A stretch of 12,987 bases of DNA from Bacteroidetes/Chlorobi group bacterium ChocPot_Mid (lineage in GTDB: Bacteria; Bacteroidota; Ignavibacteria; Kapaibacteriales; UBA2268). The stretch covers positions 1 to 12,987 of the forward strand of contig RCNQ01000037.1 in assembly GCA_003731675.1 (NCBI GenBank). Direction: 5' to 3'. The position numbers and the translations under genes are program-made. Below the pieces are notes generated by a model that did not search any database, was not told the origin of the DNA, and worked only from the letters and a program-made list of their open reading frames with translations. Positions within the stretch are counted from its first letter, which is position 1. The number at the start of each line of letters is the position of its first letter. Of this stretch, positions 1 to 7,659 are shown one piece after another.

Positions 1-1298
1 CCAACAATACCTGCCCTGTCCAAAGCAAAAACAACATGAAGATTTTGCAAAGCACAATCATGGATTATCTGGTCAAATGCTCTTTGAAGAAAAGTTGAAT
101 AGATAGCTACAACTGGTATAACACCTTCTTTTGCAAGTCCCGCTGCGAATGTTACAGCATGTTGTTCAGCAATTCCAACATCAAAATATCTGTTCGGGTA
201 TTTTTTTTCAAGTAAATCTAATCCTGTACCTTCACCCATAGCCGCTGTTATCCCAACAATTTTTGGATTATTATCGCACAGTTCAACAAGTGATTGCCCT
301 AATACTTTGTAATATTGAGGTGCTGAAGAACTCCCTGAGTCAACAATTATTGACTTTCCAGTATTAACATCAATTTTACCAATAGCATGTAAATTTGAAG
401 AATCCTCCTCAGCAGGCTTATATCCCTTACCCTTTTGCGTTACGATATGCAACAGTACAGGTCCGTGAATATCCCTTATCAATCTTAAAATCCTTACTAA
501 TTTTAAAACATTATTCCCATTAATAGGACCAAAATACTTAAAACCAAATGCCTCAAATAGACTACCTGGAGTTATTACTGCTTTCACTCCTCCTTCAACT
601 CTTGATGCAACCTTTCTTATGCGGTCTCCCAATTCGTCCATTTTACCCGTCAATTCCCAAATATTGGTTCGGAATTTTTCTACAACAGGTGATGCAAAAA
701 GCTCATTGAAATAATTCGAGATTGCTGATACATTTTGATTGATTGACATATTATTATCATTCAAAATTACAGTAATATCACGCTTTTGAACTCCACAATT
801 GTTCATTGCCTCATACGCCATACCACCAGTCAGAGCCCCATCTCCAATCACAGCAACAATCCTGTTCTTTTTCCCCATAATATCTCTTGCAGCTGCCATT
901 CCTAATGCGGCTGAAATACTTGTACTTGCATGACCTGCACCAAAGGCATCATATTCACTCTCGCTCGGTTTTAAAAATCCTGACAATCCACCCTTCTGTC
1001 TTATAGTATGAAGTAAGTCCCTCCTGCCAGTCAGAACTTTATGCGGATATCCCTGATGACCAACATCAAATACAATCCTGTCTTGTGGCGTATCATAAAT
1101 GTAATGCAATGCCACTGTAAGCTCAACAACACCCAATCCTGCACCAAAATGTCCACCCGTTTTTGATATCGTTTCAATAATAAAATCTCTCAGCTCATCA
1201 CAAACAATCGGTAGTTCTTTCGTACTGAGCTTTTTCAACTCAGCAGAACTGTTGATATTCATCAAATATTTGTATTTACTATCTTTTCCGTTTCTCAT
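1..1298 (-). CDS. dxs: 1-deoxy-D-xylulose-5-phosphate synthase, N-terminal two thirds (runs off left edge)
   Basis: Cytoplasmic thiamine-diphosphate enzyme that condenses pyruvate with glyceraldehyde 3-phosphate, the first step of the MEP isoprenoid pathway; its product also feeds thiamine and pyridoxal synthesis. My translation gives 432 complete codons of a family usually about 620-640 residues long, so roughly 200 C-terminal residues lie outside the window. Visible family motifs are FDVGHQGYPHK (residues 77-87), AGHASTS (121-127), the ThDP/Mg motif IGDGALTGGM (151-160) with ILNDNNMSI (178-186), the Pyr-domain start near 325, and DVGIAEQHAVTFAAG (373-387), whose Glu378 matches the catalytic glutamate. 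The ATG at 1298 is chosen as start; no clear Shine-Dalgarno precedes it, and Met13 (ATG at 1262) is a possible alternative. It lies 178 bases downstream of mutL on the same strand. Identity is near certain; the exact start is less so. Confidence 0.96.
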   Translation of the reverse strand, partial: MRNGKDSKYKYLMNINSSAELKKLSTKELPIVCDELRDFIIETISKTGGHFGAGLGVVELTVALHYIYDTPQDRIVFDVGHQGYPHKVLTGRRDLLHTIRQKGGLSGFLKPSESEYDAFGAGHASTSISAALGMAAARDIMGKKNRIVAVIGDGALTGGMAYEAMNNCGVQKRDITVILNDNNMSINQNVSAISNYFNELFASPVVEKFRTNIWELTGKMDELGDRIRKVASRVEGGVKAVITPGSLFEAFGFKYFGPINGNNVLKLVRILRLIRDIHGPVLLHIVTQKGKGYKPAEEDSSNLHAIGKIDVNTGKSIIVDSGSSSAPQYYKVLGQSLVELCDNNPKIVGITAAMGEGTGLDLLEKKYPNRYFDVGIAEQHAVTFAAGLAKEGVIPVVAIYSTFLQRAFDQIIHDCALQNLHVVFALDRAGIV

Positions 1299-1476
1299 TT
1301 AATTATTATTGTATATAATTTCCAAAATAATATTCATATAAATCACTAAATTAACAAATAATATTGTTAAACTTAATCTTTATGCTTTAAGACCTTGAAT
1401 TAAACATGATAATTTCAGTAAAACTCTTGTAATATTAATTCCTTTTTTGTCCTTTTTCATTTGAAATTCAAATTCA
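1299..1476. other. AT-rich intergenic spacer between mutL and dxs
   Basis: A 178-base spacer between two minus-strand genes. No ORF, tRNA or strong terminator is seen. It probably carries the dxs promoter, but I found no exact TAnnTTTG box on the minus strand. The one notable structure is the palindrome at 1351-1370. Confidence 0.6.
1351..1370. repeat. Short perfect inverted repeat upstream of dxs
   Basis: TTAACAA at 1351-1357 and its reverse complement TTGTTAA at 1364-1370 are separated by six A/T bases, about 53 bases upstream of the dxs start. No T-run follows on either strand, so it is not a typical terminator. It could be an operator, but in such AT-rich DNA it may also be chance. Confidence 0.3.
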
Positions 1477-3345
1477 TTAAAGCATTCTTCCAAATCTTCT
1501 GTCTAATTCAGGTATAGTAAACTCAATAATAACCGGTCTTCCGTGTGGGCAGACGTAAGGCATAGAACAATTAAACAATTCATCAATCAGCTTTTTCATC
1601 TCCTCACCAGTCAAATATTTACCTGTTTTTATTGCGGCTTTGCAACTAAAAGATGCCGCAAGATTATCTCTTGTAGTACTATCTCTTAACCTACTTTCTT
1701 CTTCGTATTGCTCAACTATTTCTTTAAACGATTCTGATTCAGAACCACTGACCACATCCAAAGGTACAGCTTTAATGCTGATTTTTCCATTTACCTTTTC
1801 ATCAAAAACAAATCCCAGATTCACTAAATCCTTTTCCAATTCCTTCACAAGTAATCGCTTTGATGAATCCAGTTCAACTTCAATAGGGAACATTAAATCC
1901 TGCGAATAGGAATACTCCTTATTCATAGCTTTAAGAGCTTTTTCATACAAAATTCTCTCGTGAGCCGCATGCTGGTCAACTACAATGAAACCCTTATCTG
2001 TCTGTGTGCATATATACTTGCGATGCACTTGCCAATACATTTGCACTGGTTTTTCAAATTCGCCTTTTGTTAATGCTTCTTCCTGCTGATTTTCGGACTT
2101 CTTTTTATTAAATAAAAAATCAAAAGCTGATATTTCAAAATTCTTATTTTCAGATGAATTGGAAGAATAGTCCCTGCTTCTCTGAAAATTTGGTGAAGTG
2201 GTAGATTGCCCTCTCTGCTCCTGATAATTTCTTTCTGTAGAAATCACCTCACCAGTCATTTTATTGACTACTACAAATTTATCTTCATCGTTCATCTTTG
2301 TAAATGGTGACTGTATTTCCTGATAATTCAAAGCAATTTCAGGAACCAGATTCGAACTTTGCAAAGCTTGTCCGACTGCTTTTGTCAAAGCATTGTAAAT
2401 GTACTTCTCATCTTCAAACTTAACTTCATGTTTCTGTGGATGGACATTGACATCTACCTGTTTTGGGTCTAAAATAATATTCAAAACATAAAAAGGATGA
2501 CTCTTCTTTTCCAGCAAATGCTCAAAAGCTGAAAAAATTGCATAACTCAATGATTTACTTATTATACTTCTTCGATTCAAAAACAAATACTGTCCTGATT
2601 TCGATTGTTTGGCGATTAATGGTTCACCTACAAAACCACTTATCTTCAATGTATCTGTTGAGTAATCAACTGGAATAAGAGATGAAGAAATATTCTTGCC
2701 TAAAATATTTTCAATTCTTTTTACAGGGTCAGAAGCTAATACATCAAATATCAGATTCTCATTATCATAAAATGTAAATCTGATATCAGGTCGAATGATG
2801 GCAAATTTAATCATTGTATCAGAAATATATCTGAACTCAGTCAAATCGGACTTCAAAAATTTTCGTCTTGCCGGAACATTATAAAAGAGATTTTTAACAA
2901 AAACCTGTGTACCACTATCCATACTTATCGGTGATATTATTTCCTTTTTCATTGGTTCAGCAACCAATTTCCATCCATGCTCTGCATCTTTAAGTTTACT
3001 TCTGATTTCCAGTAAGGCAATAGAAGCAATTGAAGCCAATGCCTCTCCCCTGAATCCATAAGTCCTTATTTCCTCAAGGTCTTCTGCCGTTATCAATTTG
3101 CTTGTTGCATGTCTTTTAATGCTTAGTTCCAAATCATCTTTATCAATACCGCAACCATTATCAACTACGTGAATTAATTGTTTACCTGACATTTTAACCA
3201 CAACAGCAACTTCTGTAGCTCCTGCATCCAAAGCGTTTTCTACCAATTCCTTAACCACAGATTCCGGACGCTGTACAACTTCTCCTGCGGCAATCTGATT
3301 TGCAATGAAATCAGGCAATATTAATATTTTATTTTTATCTTTCAA
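1477..3345 (-). CDS. mutL: DNA mismatch repair protein MutL (endonuclease type)
   Basis: MutL couples MutS mismatch recognition to strand removal. The 622-residue protein has the GHKL ATPase motifs ENALDAGA (36-43), DNGCGI (62-67), RHATSK (78-83) and GFRGEALASI (97-106), then NVPARRKFLK (156-165). A polar linker runs from about 340 to 430. The C-terminal dimerisation domain has the complete metal-dependent nicking signature: DQHA-x2-E-x4-E (457-468), SCKAAIK (567-573), CPHGRP (599-604) and FGR (618-620). This is therefore the latent-endonuclease MutL found in species without MutH, not the E. coli type. The start is TTG at 3345; an in-frame TAA four codons upstream and the conserved ILPDFIANQIAAGEVVQRP beginning at residue 8 leave no better choice. 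It is divergent from rpmG and lies upstream of dxs. Confidence 0.97.
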   Translation of the reverse strand: MKDKNKILILPDFIANQIAAGEVVQRPESVVKELVENALDAGATEVAVVVKMSGKQLIHVVDNGCGIDKDDLELSIKRHATSKLITAEDLEEIRTYGFRGEALASIASIALLEIRSKLKDAEHGWKLVAEPMKKEIISPISMDSGTQVFVKNLFYNVPARRKFLKSDLTEFRYISDTMIKFAIIRPDIRFTFYDNENLIFDVLASDPVKRIENILGKNISSSLIPVDYSTDTLKISGFVGEPLIAKQSKSGQYLFLNRRSIISKSLSYAIFSAFEHLLEKKSHPFYVLNIILDPKQVDVNVHPQKHEVKFEDEKYIYNALTKAVGQALQSSNLVPEIALNYQEIQSPFTKMNDEDKFVVVNKMTGEVISTERNYQEQRGQSTTSPNFQRSRDYSSNSSENKNFEISAFDFLFNKKKSENQQEEALTKGEFEKPVQMYWQVHRKYICTQTDKGFIVVDQHAAHERILYEKALKAMNKEYSYSQDLMFPIEVELDSSKRLLVKELEKDLVNLGFVFDEKVNGKISIKAVPLDVVSGSESESFKEIVEQYEEESRLRDSTTRDNLAASFSCKAAIKTGKYLTGEEMKKLIDELFNCSMPYVCPHGRPVIIEFTIPELDRRFGRML

Positions 3346-3455
3346 TTTTTCTATTTAGCTTAATTAGTTTTTTAATGACGAAATACATTACAAATAATTA
3401 GAAAAAGTAAAGTTAATAATCATTAAATAAGGAAAAAAGAAATTTACATTAAAAT

Positions 3456-3486
3456 TTTGAGATATAAACCTATTTCACTAATTTTG
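3456..3486 (+). promoter_or_regulatory. Bacteroidota-type promoter for rpmG
   Basis: TTTG at 3456-3459 is followed 19 bases later by TAATTTTG at 3479-3486. This matches the Bacteroides/Flavobacterium consensus of a -33 TTTG (or TTG) and a -7 TAnnTTTG about 17-23 bases apart. Transcription would begin near 3493, giving a leader of about 30 bases that contains the GGAG ribosome site. Confidence 0.62.
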
Positions 3487-3510
3487 TAATCTTAATAATT
3501 TGATTTTATT

Positions 3511-3514
3511 GGAG
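3511..3514 (+). promoter_or_regulatory. Shine-Dalgarno site of rpmG
   Basis: GGAG lies 9 bases before the ATG at 3524. It decides the start: an in-frame TTG at 3500 upstream would add eight residues absent from the L33 family. Confidence 0.75.
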
Positions 3515-3523
3515 ATTATAAAA

Positions 3524-3703
3524 ATGGCAAAGAAAGAACAAAGAATTACAGTAACTTTGGAATGTACTGAAGCAAAAAAGGAAGGAAAACCAGCTTCCAG
3601 ATACACAACAAAAAAGAACAAGCAAAACACACCAGATAGATTAGAACTTAAGAAATATAATCCTTTCTTAAGAAGACATACTATTCACAAAGAAGTTAAA
3701 TAG
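3524..3703 (+). CDS. rpmG: 50S ribosomal protein L33
   Basis: Small basic protein of the large ribosomal subunit, close to the tRNA exit site. The 59 residues begin MAKKEQRITVTLECTEAKKE and contain the family core SRYTTKKNK and LELKKYNPFLRRHTIHKE, ending EVK. The usual family length is 49-60. Only one cysteine is present (in LECTEA), and the CxxC pairs of zinc-binding L33 are missing, so this is the zinc-independent (C-minus) form. The insertion between the first strand and SRYTTKKNK, together with LECTE, resembles Bacteroidota/Chlorobi L33. The start is ATG 3524 with GGAG nine bases upstream. A Bacteroidota-type promoter lies 38 bases before it, and a possible hairpin terminator lies downstream, so it may be transcribed alone. 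The rpmG-tRNA-secE-nusG order common elsewhere is not seen here. Confidence 0.95.
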   Translation: MAKKEQRITVTLECTEAKKEGKPASRYTTKKNKQNTPDRLELKKYNPFLRRHTIHKEVK

Positions 3704-3727
3704 CTTATAGGTTGTCATCTGCAATCG

Positions 3728-3758
3728 AAAGCTCCAAATGGAGCTTTTCGCATTTTAA
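3728..3758 (+). terminator. Possible hairpin terminator after rpmG
   Basis: AAAGCTCC (3728-3735), loop AAAT, GGAGCTTT (3740-3747) form a perfect 8-bp stem 25 bases after the rpmG stop. The following bases, TTCGCATTTT, are only moderately T-rich, so termination may be partial, with read-through into maeB possible. Confidence 0.5.
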
Positions 3759-3809
3759 GGAATTGCAACTTAAAAATAATCAAGTAACTAATGATTTAAA
3801 TATATTTCT

Positions 3810-3813
3810 GGAG
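3810..3813 (+). promoter_or_regulatory. Shine-Dalgarno site of maeB
   Basis: GGAG lies 7 bases before the ATG at 3821, a well-placed site that supports that start. Confidence 0.7.
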
Positions 3814-3820
3814 ATGAATA

Positions 3821-6088
3821 ATGAAAATTAGAAAAGAAGACGCCCTCGAATATCACAGTATAGGTCGAAAAGGCAAAATCGAAGTAATCACAACTAAACC
3901 ATGCGTAACACAGAGAGACTTATCCTTGGCATATACACCAGGAGTAGCCATTCCTTGTTTGGAAATACACGAAGATGAATCAAAAGTTTTTGAATACACT
4001 GCAAAAGGAAATTTGGTTGCAGTTATTTCAAATGGAACAGCAGTCTTGGGATTGGGGGACATAGGACCGATGGCAGGTAAGCCAGTAATGGAAGGTAAAG
4101 GAGTTTTATTTAAAACATTTGCTGACATTGATGTTTTTGACATTGAACTGAATTCAAAGAATGTTGATGAGATAATAAGAACATGCGAAATTTTAGAACC
4201 AACTTTTGGTGGAATAAATTTAGAAGACATTAAAGGTCCTGAATGCTTTTACATAGAACAAGCATTAATTAAAAAACTTAATATACCGGTTTTTCATGAT
4301 GACCAACATGGAACAGCAATTATCAGTGGTGCAGCATTACTTAACGCTGCTGAACTAGTCGGTAAAAAGCTGGAAGACTTGAAGGTTGTCTACAATGGGG
4401 CAGGTGCATCTGGAATAGCTTGTTCAAAGTTTCATATTAGTCTCGGTGTTAAAAAAGAGAACGTAATTCTTTGCGATTCTAAAGGCGTAATTTATAAAGG
4501 CAGAACCAAAGGAATGAATGAGTTTAAAGAGGAATTTGCAATTGAGACTGATAAACGGACCTTGGAAGAAGCATTAATAGGTGCTGATGTCTTTTTTGGA
4601 CTTTCGACTGCAAATTGTGTTTCTAAGGAAATGGTTCGTTCGATGGCAGATAATCCAATTATTTTTGCTATGGCTAATCCAGACCCTGAAATCACATACG
4701 AAGATGCAAAAGAAGCTCGTCCGGAAGTTATTATGGCTACGGGTCGTTCAGACTATCCTAACCAAGTTAACAATGTCCTTGGTTTCCCATTTATTTTCAG
4801 AGGTGCTTTAGATGTTCATGCAAAAGCAATAAATGAGGAAATGAAAAAAGCAGCAGCTTACGCATTGGCAAAACTCGCAAAAGAACCAGTACCTGACAGA
4901 GTTAAAAAAGCTTATGGTGTTGATGAAATGAGTTTCGGTAGGGATTACATTATCCCTAAACCTTTTGACCCAAGAGTCCTGACATGGGTTGCTCCTGCTG
5001 TTGCTAAAGCCGCCATGGATACAGGTGTTGCAAGAACTCCTATCAATAACTTTGATGAATATATCCACAGTTTGAATGTCCGTATGGGAAGGACAGATAG
5101 AATAATGACAAAAATCTATCAAAAAGCTCGCTCCAAACCTAAAAGAGTTGTATTTTGCGAAGGTACAGAACCAAAAATTATTAAAGCGGCTCAGCTTTGC
5201 ATTGATGAAAAAATCGCTCAACCAATTTTAATTGGTAACGAAGATTTAATCCGACAAATAGCTTCAGAAAATGGATATGACATCGATGGCGTGGAAATTA
5301 TCAATCCAAAAAATTATAGTAAAATCGGAATTTATATTCAGGAATACCACAAATTAAGACTCAGAAAAGGCATTACTTTAAAAGAAGCAGAAAAAAGAAT
5401 GTACACACGCTCTAATTACTTCGGTGCAATGATGGTTCATCAAAAAGATGCTGATGCTATGATTTCAGGACTTAATTCCCATTATCCTGATACCCTGAAA
5501 CCAGCAATAGAAATTATCGGAAAGGATAAAAGATATGAGAAAGTCTCAGGATTATATATTATATCAGTTAAAAAAGGGACTTATTTCTTTGCTGATACAA
5601 CAGTCAATATCAATCCAACAGCAAAAGATTTGGTTGATATAACACTCGAAACTGCAGAATTTGTTAAGAATTTCGAAATTACTCCTCGTGTTGCCTTAGT
5701 CTCTCATAGCAATTTCGGTTCAACAAAAGGTGAGGAAAGTAGCAAACTACAAGAAGCACTTAAACTCATTCACGAAAAACAACCAGACTTAATGGTTGAT
5801 GGTGAAATGCAGGCAGACACTGCTGTTGTTCCAGAGATTATTGAGAATACTTATAGCTTTAGCTCTTTAAAAGGTGGAGCTAATGTTTTGATTTTCCCGA
5901 ATCTTACTGCTGGAAATGCCGCTTACAAATTATTGAACAGAATTGGTGGCGCACATGCTATTGGACCAATCCTACAAGGTTTCAATAAATCAGTTCACGT
6001 TTTACAAATGGGTGATGATGTGAATGAAATAATCAATATGGCAGCAATTGCCGTTGTTGATGCACAAAACAAAGAAAAAGTAAAATAA
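3821..6088 (+). CDS. maeB: NADP-dependent malic enzyme with C-terminal phosphotransacetylase-like domain
   Basis: Oxidatively decarboxylates malate to pyruvate with reduction of NAD(P), linking the TCA cycle to pyruvate and supplying NADPH. The 755-residue length is typical of MaeB. The malic domain contains LSLAYTPGVA (34-43), GLGDIGPMAGKPVMEGK (77-93), the metal-binding GGINLEDIKGPECF (130-143) and HDDQHGTA (159-166). The dinucleotide fold has YNGAGASGIA (191-200), with FAMANPDPE (282-290) and TGRSDYPNQVNNVLGFPFI (307-325) beyond it. From about 425 to the end is a PTA fold. At its active-site position it has SHSNFGS (628-634) rather than the SxSTKGS-like motif of true phosphotransacetylases, so it is most likely regulatory (acetyl-CoA sensing in characterised MaeB) and not catalytic. 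Start ATG 3821 has a good GGAG. A strong terminator follows. Cofactor preference (NADP over NAD) is inferred from the family. Confidence 0.95.
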   Translation: MKIRKEDALEYHSIGRKGKIEVITTKPCVTQRDLSLAYTPGVAIPCLEIHEDESKVFEYTAKGNLVAVISNGTAVLGLGDIGPMAGKPVMEGKGVLFKTFADIDVFDIELNSKNVDEIIRTCEILEPTFGGINLEDIKGPECFYIEQALIKKLNIPVFHDDQHGTAIISGAALLNAAELVGKKLEDLKVVYNGAGASGIACSKFHISLGVKKENVILCDSKGVIYKGRTKGMNEFKEEFAIETDKRTLEEALIGADVFFGLSTANCVSKEMVRSMADNPIIFAMANPDPEITYEDAKEARPEVIMATGRSDYPNQVNNVLGFPFIFRGALDVHAKAINEEMKKAAAYALAKLAKEPVPDRVKKAYGVDEMSFGRDYIIPKPFDPRVLTWVAPAVAKAAMDTGVARTPINNFDEYIHSLNVRMGRTDRIMTKIYQKARSKPKRVVFCEGTEPKIIKAAQLCIDEKIAQPILIGNEDLIRQIASENGYDIDGVEIINPKNYSKIGIYIQEYHKLRLRKGITLKEAEKRMYTRSNYFGAMMVHQKDADAMISGLNSHYPDTLKPAIEIIGKDKRYEKVSGLYIISVKKGTYFFADTTVNINPTAKDLVDITLETAEFVKNFEITPRVALVSHSNFGSTKGEESSKLQEALKLIHEKQPDLMVDGEMQADTAVVPEIIENTYSFSSLKGGANVLIFPNLTAGNAAYKLLNRIGGAHAIGPILQGFNKSVHVLQMGDDVNEIINMAAIAVVDAQNKEKVK

Positions 6089-6149
6089 TTTATCTGAAAA
6101 AGAAAATTGATTTTCTGATGAATTGACGATAAATAATATAATTTTTTAT

Positions 6150-6180
6150 AAACCCTGCTAAAAAAATTGCAGGGTTTTTT
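6150..6180 (+). terminator. Strong intrinsic terminator after maeB
   Basis: AAACCCTGC (6150-6158) pairs perfectly with GCAGGGTTT (6169-6177) around a 10-base A/T loop, followed at once by TTTATTT. It starts 62 bases after the maeB stop and should separate maeB from rarA. Confidence 0.85.
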
Positions 6181-6194
6181 ATTTAGTAAATAAT

Positions 6195-6208
6195 TTTCAC
6201 TAATTTTA
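6195..6208 (+). promoter_or_regulatory. Candidate rarA promoter element sharing a 13-mer with the rpmG promoter
   Basis: TTTCACTAATTTT at 6195-6207 is identical to 3473-3485, where it overlaps the rpmG -7 box. Here the -7 box reads TAATTTTA, one mismatch from TAnnTTTG, 27 bases before the rarA ATG. No convincing -33 box was found. Confidence 0.35.
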
Positions 6209-6235
6209 GTTTTCAATAATTTTCTTTTTTTGAAA

Positions 6236-7552
6236 ATGAACGAATTATTCCATAATCCTGAAGAAGAAAAGGACTCATCCTTACCACCTCTTGCTGACCG
6301 CATGAGACCTAAAAATATTGACGAAGTTGTAGGACAAGAACATTTAATTGGCGTAGATGCTCCTTTGAGATATTTCTTTGAAACAGGTGAGTTTCCGTCA
6401 ATAATTTTTTGGGGACCACCCGGAACAGGAAAAACCACTTTGGCATATCTGATAGCTGAAAAATCGAATTATGATTTTACACGCTTGTCTGCCGTTGAAT
6501 CAGGTGTTAAGGACGTAAGAGAAGTCATCAATAAAGCTCAATACCTGAAAAAACAAGGTAAAAAAACTCTGCTTTTTATTGATGAAATTCATAGATTCAA
6601 CAAAGCACAACAAGATGCATTTTTACATGCAGTCGAAAAAGGAATAATTACATTAATCGGAGCAACTACTGAGAACCCTTCATTTGAGGTAAATTCAGCT
6701 TTATTAAGTCGTTGTCAGGTATATAAATTACACTCACTTACTAATGACGAGATTAAACAAGTCGTTGAAAATGCAATCAAAAATGACATCGTATTATCCA
6801 AAATACCGATTGAAATTGAAGATATTGATTTTCTGCTTAACATTACCGGAGGTGATGCGCGAACAGCGTTAAATGCAATCGAATTAGCCCTAAAATTACG
6901 TAAAAAACGTAACGGAAAAAACGTAATAAATCGTGAAACCCTCGAAAAAGCTTTGCAACAAAAGACAGCTCAATATGACAAAAAAGGAGAGTCTCATTAT
7001 GATACTATCTCTGCATTTATCAAATCATTACGTGGCTCAGACCCTGATGCCGCCATGCTTTGGCTTGCCAAAATGCTTGATGCCGGAGAAGACCCTAAAT
7101 TTATAGCAAGGAGAATGGTAATTTTTGCTTCTGAAGATGTTGGAAATGCAGACACTTATGCTCTCACTTTAGCGGTTTCAGTCTTTCAGGCAGTCAACCT
7201 GATTGGTATGCCTGAGTGTCGGATTAATCTTGCTCAGGGAGTTACTTATCTTGCTTCTTGTCCAAAATCCAATGCTTCCTATATGGCTATCAAAAATGCA
7301 GAAGAAGATGTTCAAAATGGTGTCCCACTTTCAGTTCCATTGCACCTACGTAATGCCCCAACAAAATTAATGAAACAGGAAGGTTACGGCTCAGATTACA
7401 AATATCCTCACGATTTTGATAACCACTTTATAGAAGTCAATTATTTTCCTGAGGGAATGAAACCAAAAACTTATTATAAACCCACTGAATTTGGTAAGGA
7501 AAAGCAATTCAAAGAATGGCTGAGTAAACTCTGGAAAAACAGAAAAAGATAA
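6236..7552 (+). CDS. rarA: Replication-associated recombination protein A (RarA/MgsA, AAA+ ATPase)
   Basis: RarA (MgsA; Mgs1/WRNIP1 in eukaryotes) is a clamp-loader-like tetrameric AAA+ ATPase that acts at stalled replication forks and interacts with SSB. With the ATG at 6236 it has 438 residues, the family's usual length. Visible features are the N-terminal ADRMRPKNIDEVVGQEHLIG (20-39), Walker A GPPGTGKT (60-67), Walker B LLFIDEIHRFNKAQQDAFL (112-130), sensor 1 IGATTENPSFEVNSALLSRC (141-160) with the probable arginine finger Arg159, then the MgsA-type C-terminal tetramerisation region with ESHYDTISAFIKSLRGSDPD, IARRMVIFASEDVGNAD and VPLHLRNAPTKLM. An in-frame TTG at 6230 would add only two residues; the ATG is preferred. 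No Shine-Dalgarno is visible. It sits after a strong terminator, so it probably has its own promoter. Confidence 0.95.
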   Translation: MNELFHNPEEEKDSSLPPLADRMRPKNIDEVVGQEHLIGVDAPLRYFFETGEFPSIIFWGPPGTGKTTLAYLIAEKSNYDFTRLSAVESGVKDVREVINKAQYLKKQGKKTLLFIDEIHRFNKAQQDAFLHAVEKGIITLIGATTENPSFEVNSALLSRCQVYKLHSLTNDEIKQVVENAIKNDIVLSKIPIEIEDIDFLLNITGGDARTALNAIELALKLRKKRNGKNVINRETLEKALQQKTAQYDKKGESHYDTISAFIKSLRGSDPDAAMLWLAKMLDAGEDPKFIARRMVIFASEDVGNADTYALTLAVSVFQAVNLIGMPECRINLAQGVTYLASCPKSNASYMAIKNAEEDVQNGVPLSVPLHLRNAPTKLMKQEGYGSDYKYPHDFDNHFIEVNYFPEGMKPKTYYKPTEFGKEKQFKEWLSKLWKNRKR

Positions 7553-7659
7553 TTTTATTCATTCAAATTCTCAATTATCTGGTCTTTTTATCAATAAATA
7601 TAGACCTACTCCGTAATTTATTTTTAATTTTGTATTTTTAATTATATCATTTTGAATTA
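7553..7659. other. Short intergenic region between rarA and rfaE1
   Basis: 107 AT-rich bases. A weak 5-bp hairpin (GGTCT 7581-7585 with AGACC 7602-7606) lacks a T-run and is not a convincing terminator. A -7-like box at 7625-7632 may promote rfaE1. Confidence 0.5.
7625..7632 (+). promoter_or_regulatory. Candidate -7 box for rfaE1
   Basis: TAATTTTG is an exact TAnnTTTG match, identical to the rpmG box, ending 27 bases before the ATG. No TTG is found at the expected -33 distance, so this is only half a promoter and could be chance in AT-rich DNA. Confidence 0.35.

Larger units (their letters stand above)
3346..3523. other. Divergent intergenic region between mutL and rpmG
   Basis: A 178-base AT-rich spacer between divergent genes that must hold promoters for both. 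On the plus strand a good Bacteroidota-type promoter lies at 3456-3486. I could not identify a matching minus-strand promoter for mutL. Confidence 0.6.
6089..6235. other. Intergenic region between maeB and rarA
   Basis: Holds the maeB terminator (6150-6180) followed by about 55 AT-rich bases that must supply the rarA promoter. TAATTTTA at 6201-6208 is one base from the TAnnTTTG -7 box. No clear -33 TTG and no Shine-Dalgarno are visible. Confidence 0.55.

Noticed and set aside
3500..3523. TTG start for a longer L33
   Set aside because: ATG 3524 has GGAG nine bases upstream and gives the standard L33 N-terminus MAKK. The extra eight residues are not part of the family.
3704..3820. A tRNA gene or secE downstream of rpmG, as in many bacteria
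   Set aside because: The 117-base spacer has no cloverleaf-like arms or T-loop GTTCRA motif. The next gene is maeB.
3853..4230. Antisense ORFs of 60-150 codons overlapping maeB, mutL, rfaE1 and the large secreted gene
   Set aside because: They lie wholly or mostly within well-supported genes, have no recognisable motifs or ribosome sites, and are of the size expected by chance.
6230..6235. TTG at 6230 as rarA start
   Set aside because: The ATG two codons later gives an equally complete protein and is the more usual start codon.
7581..7606. Hairpin GGTCT/AGACC after rarA as terminator
   Set aside because: Only a 5-bp stem with a 16-base loop and no following T-run.
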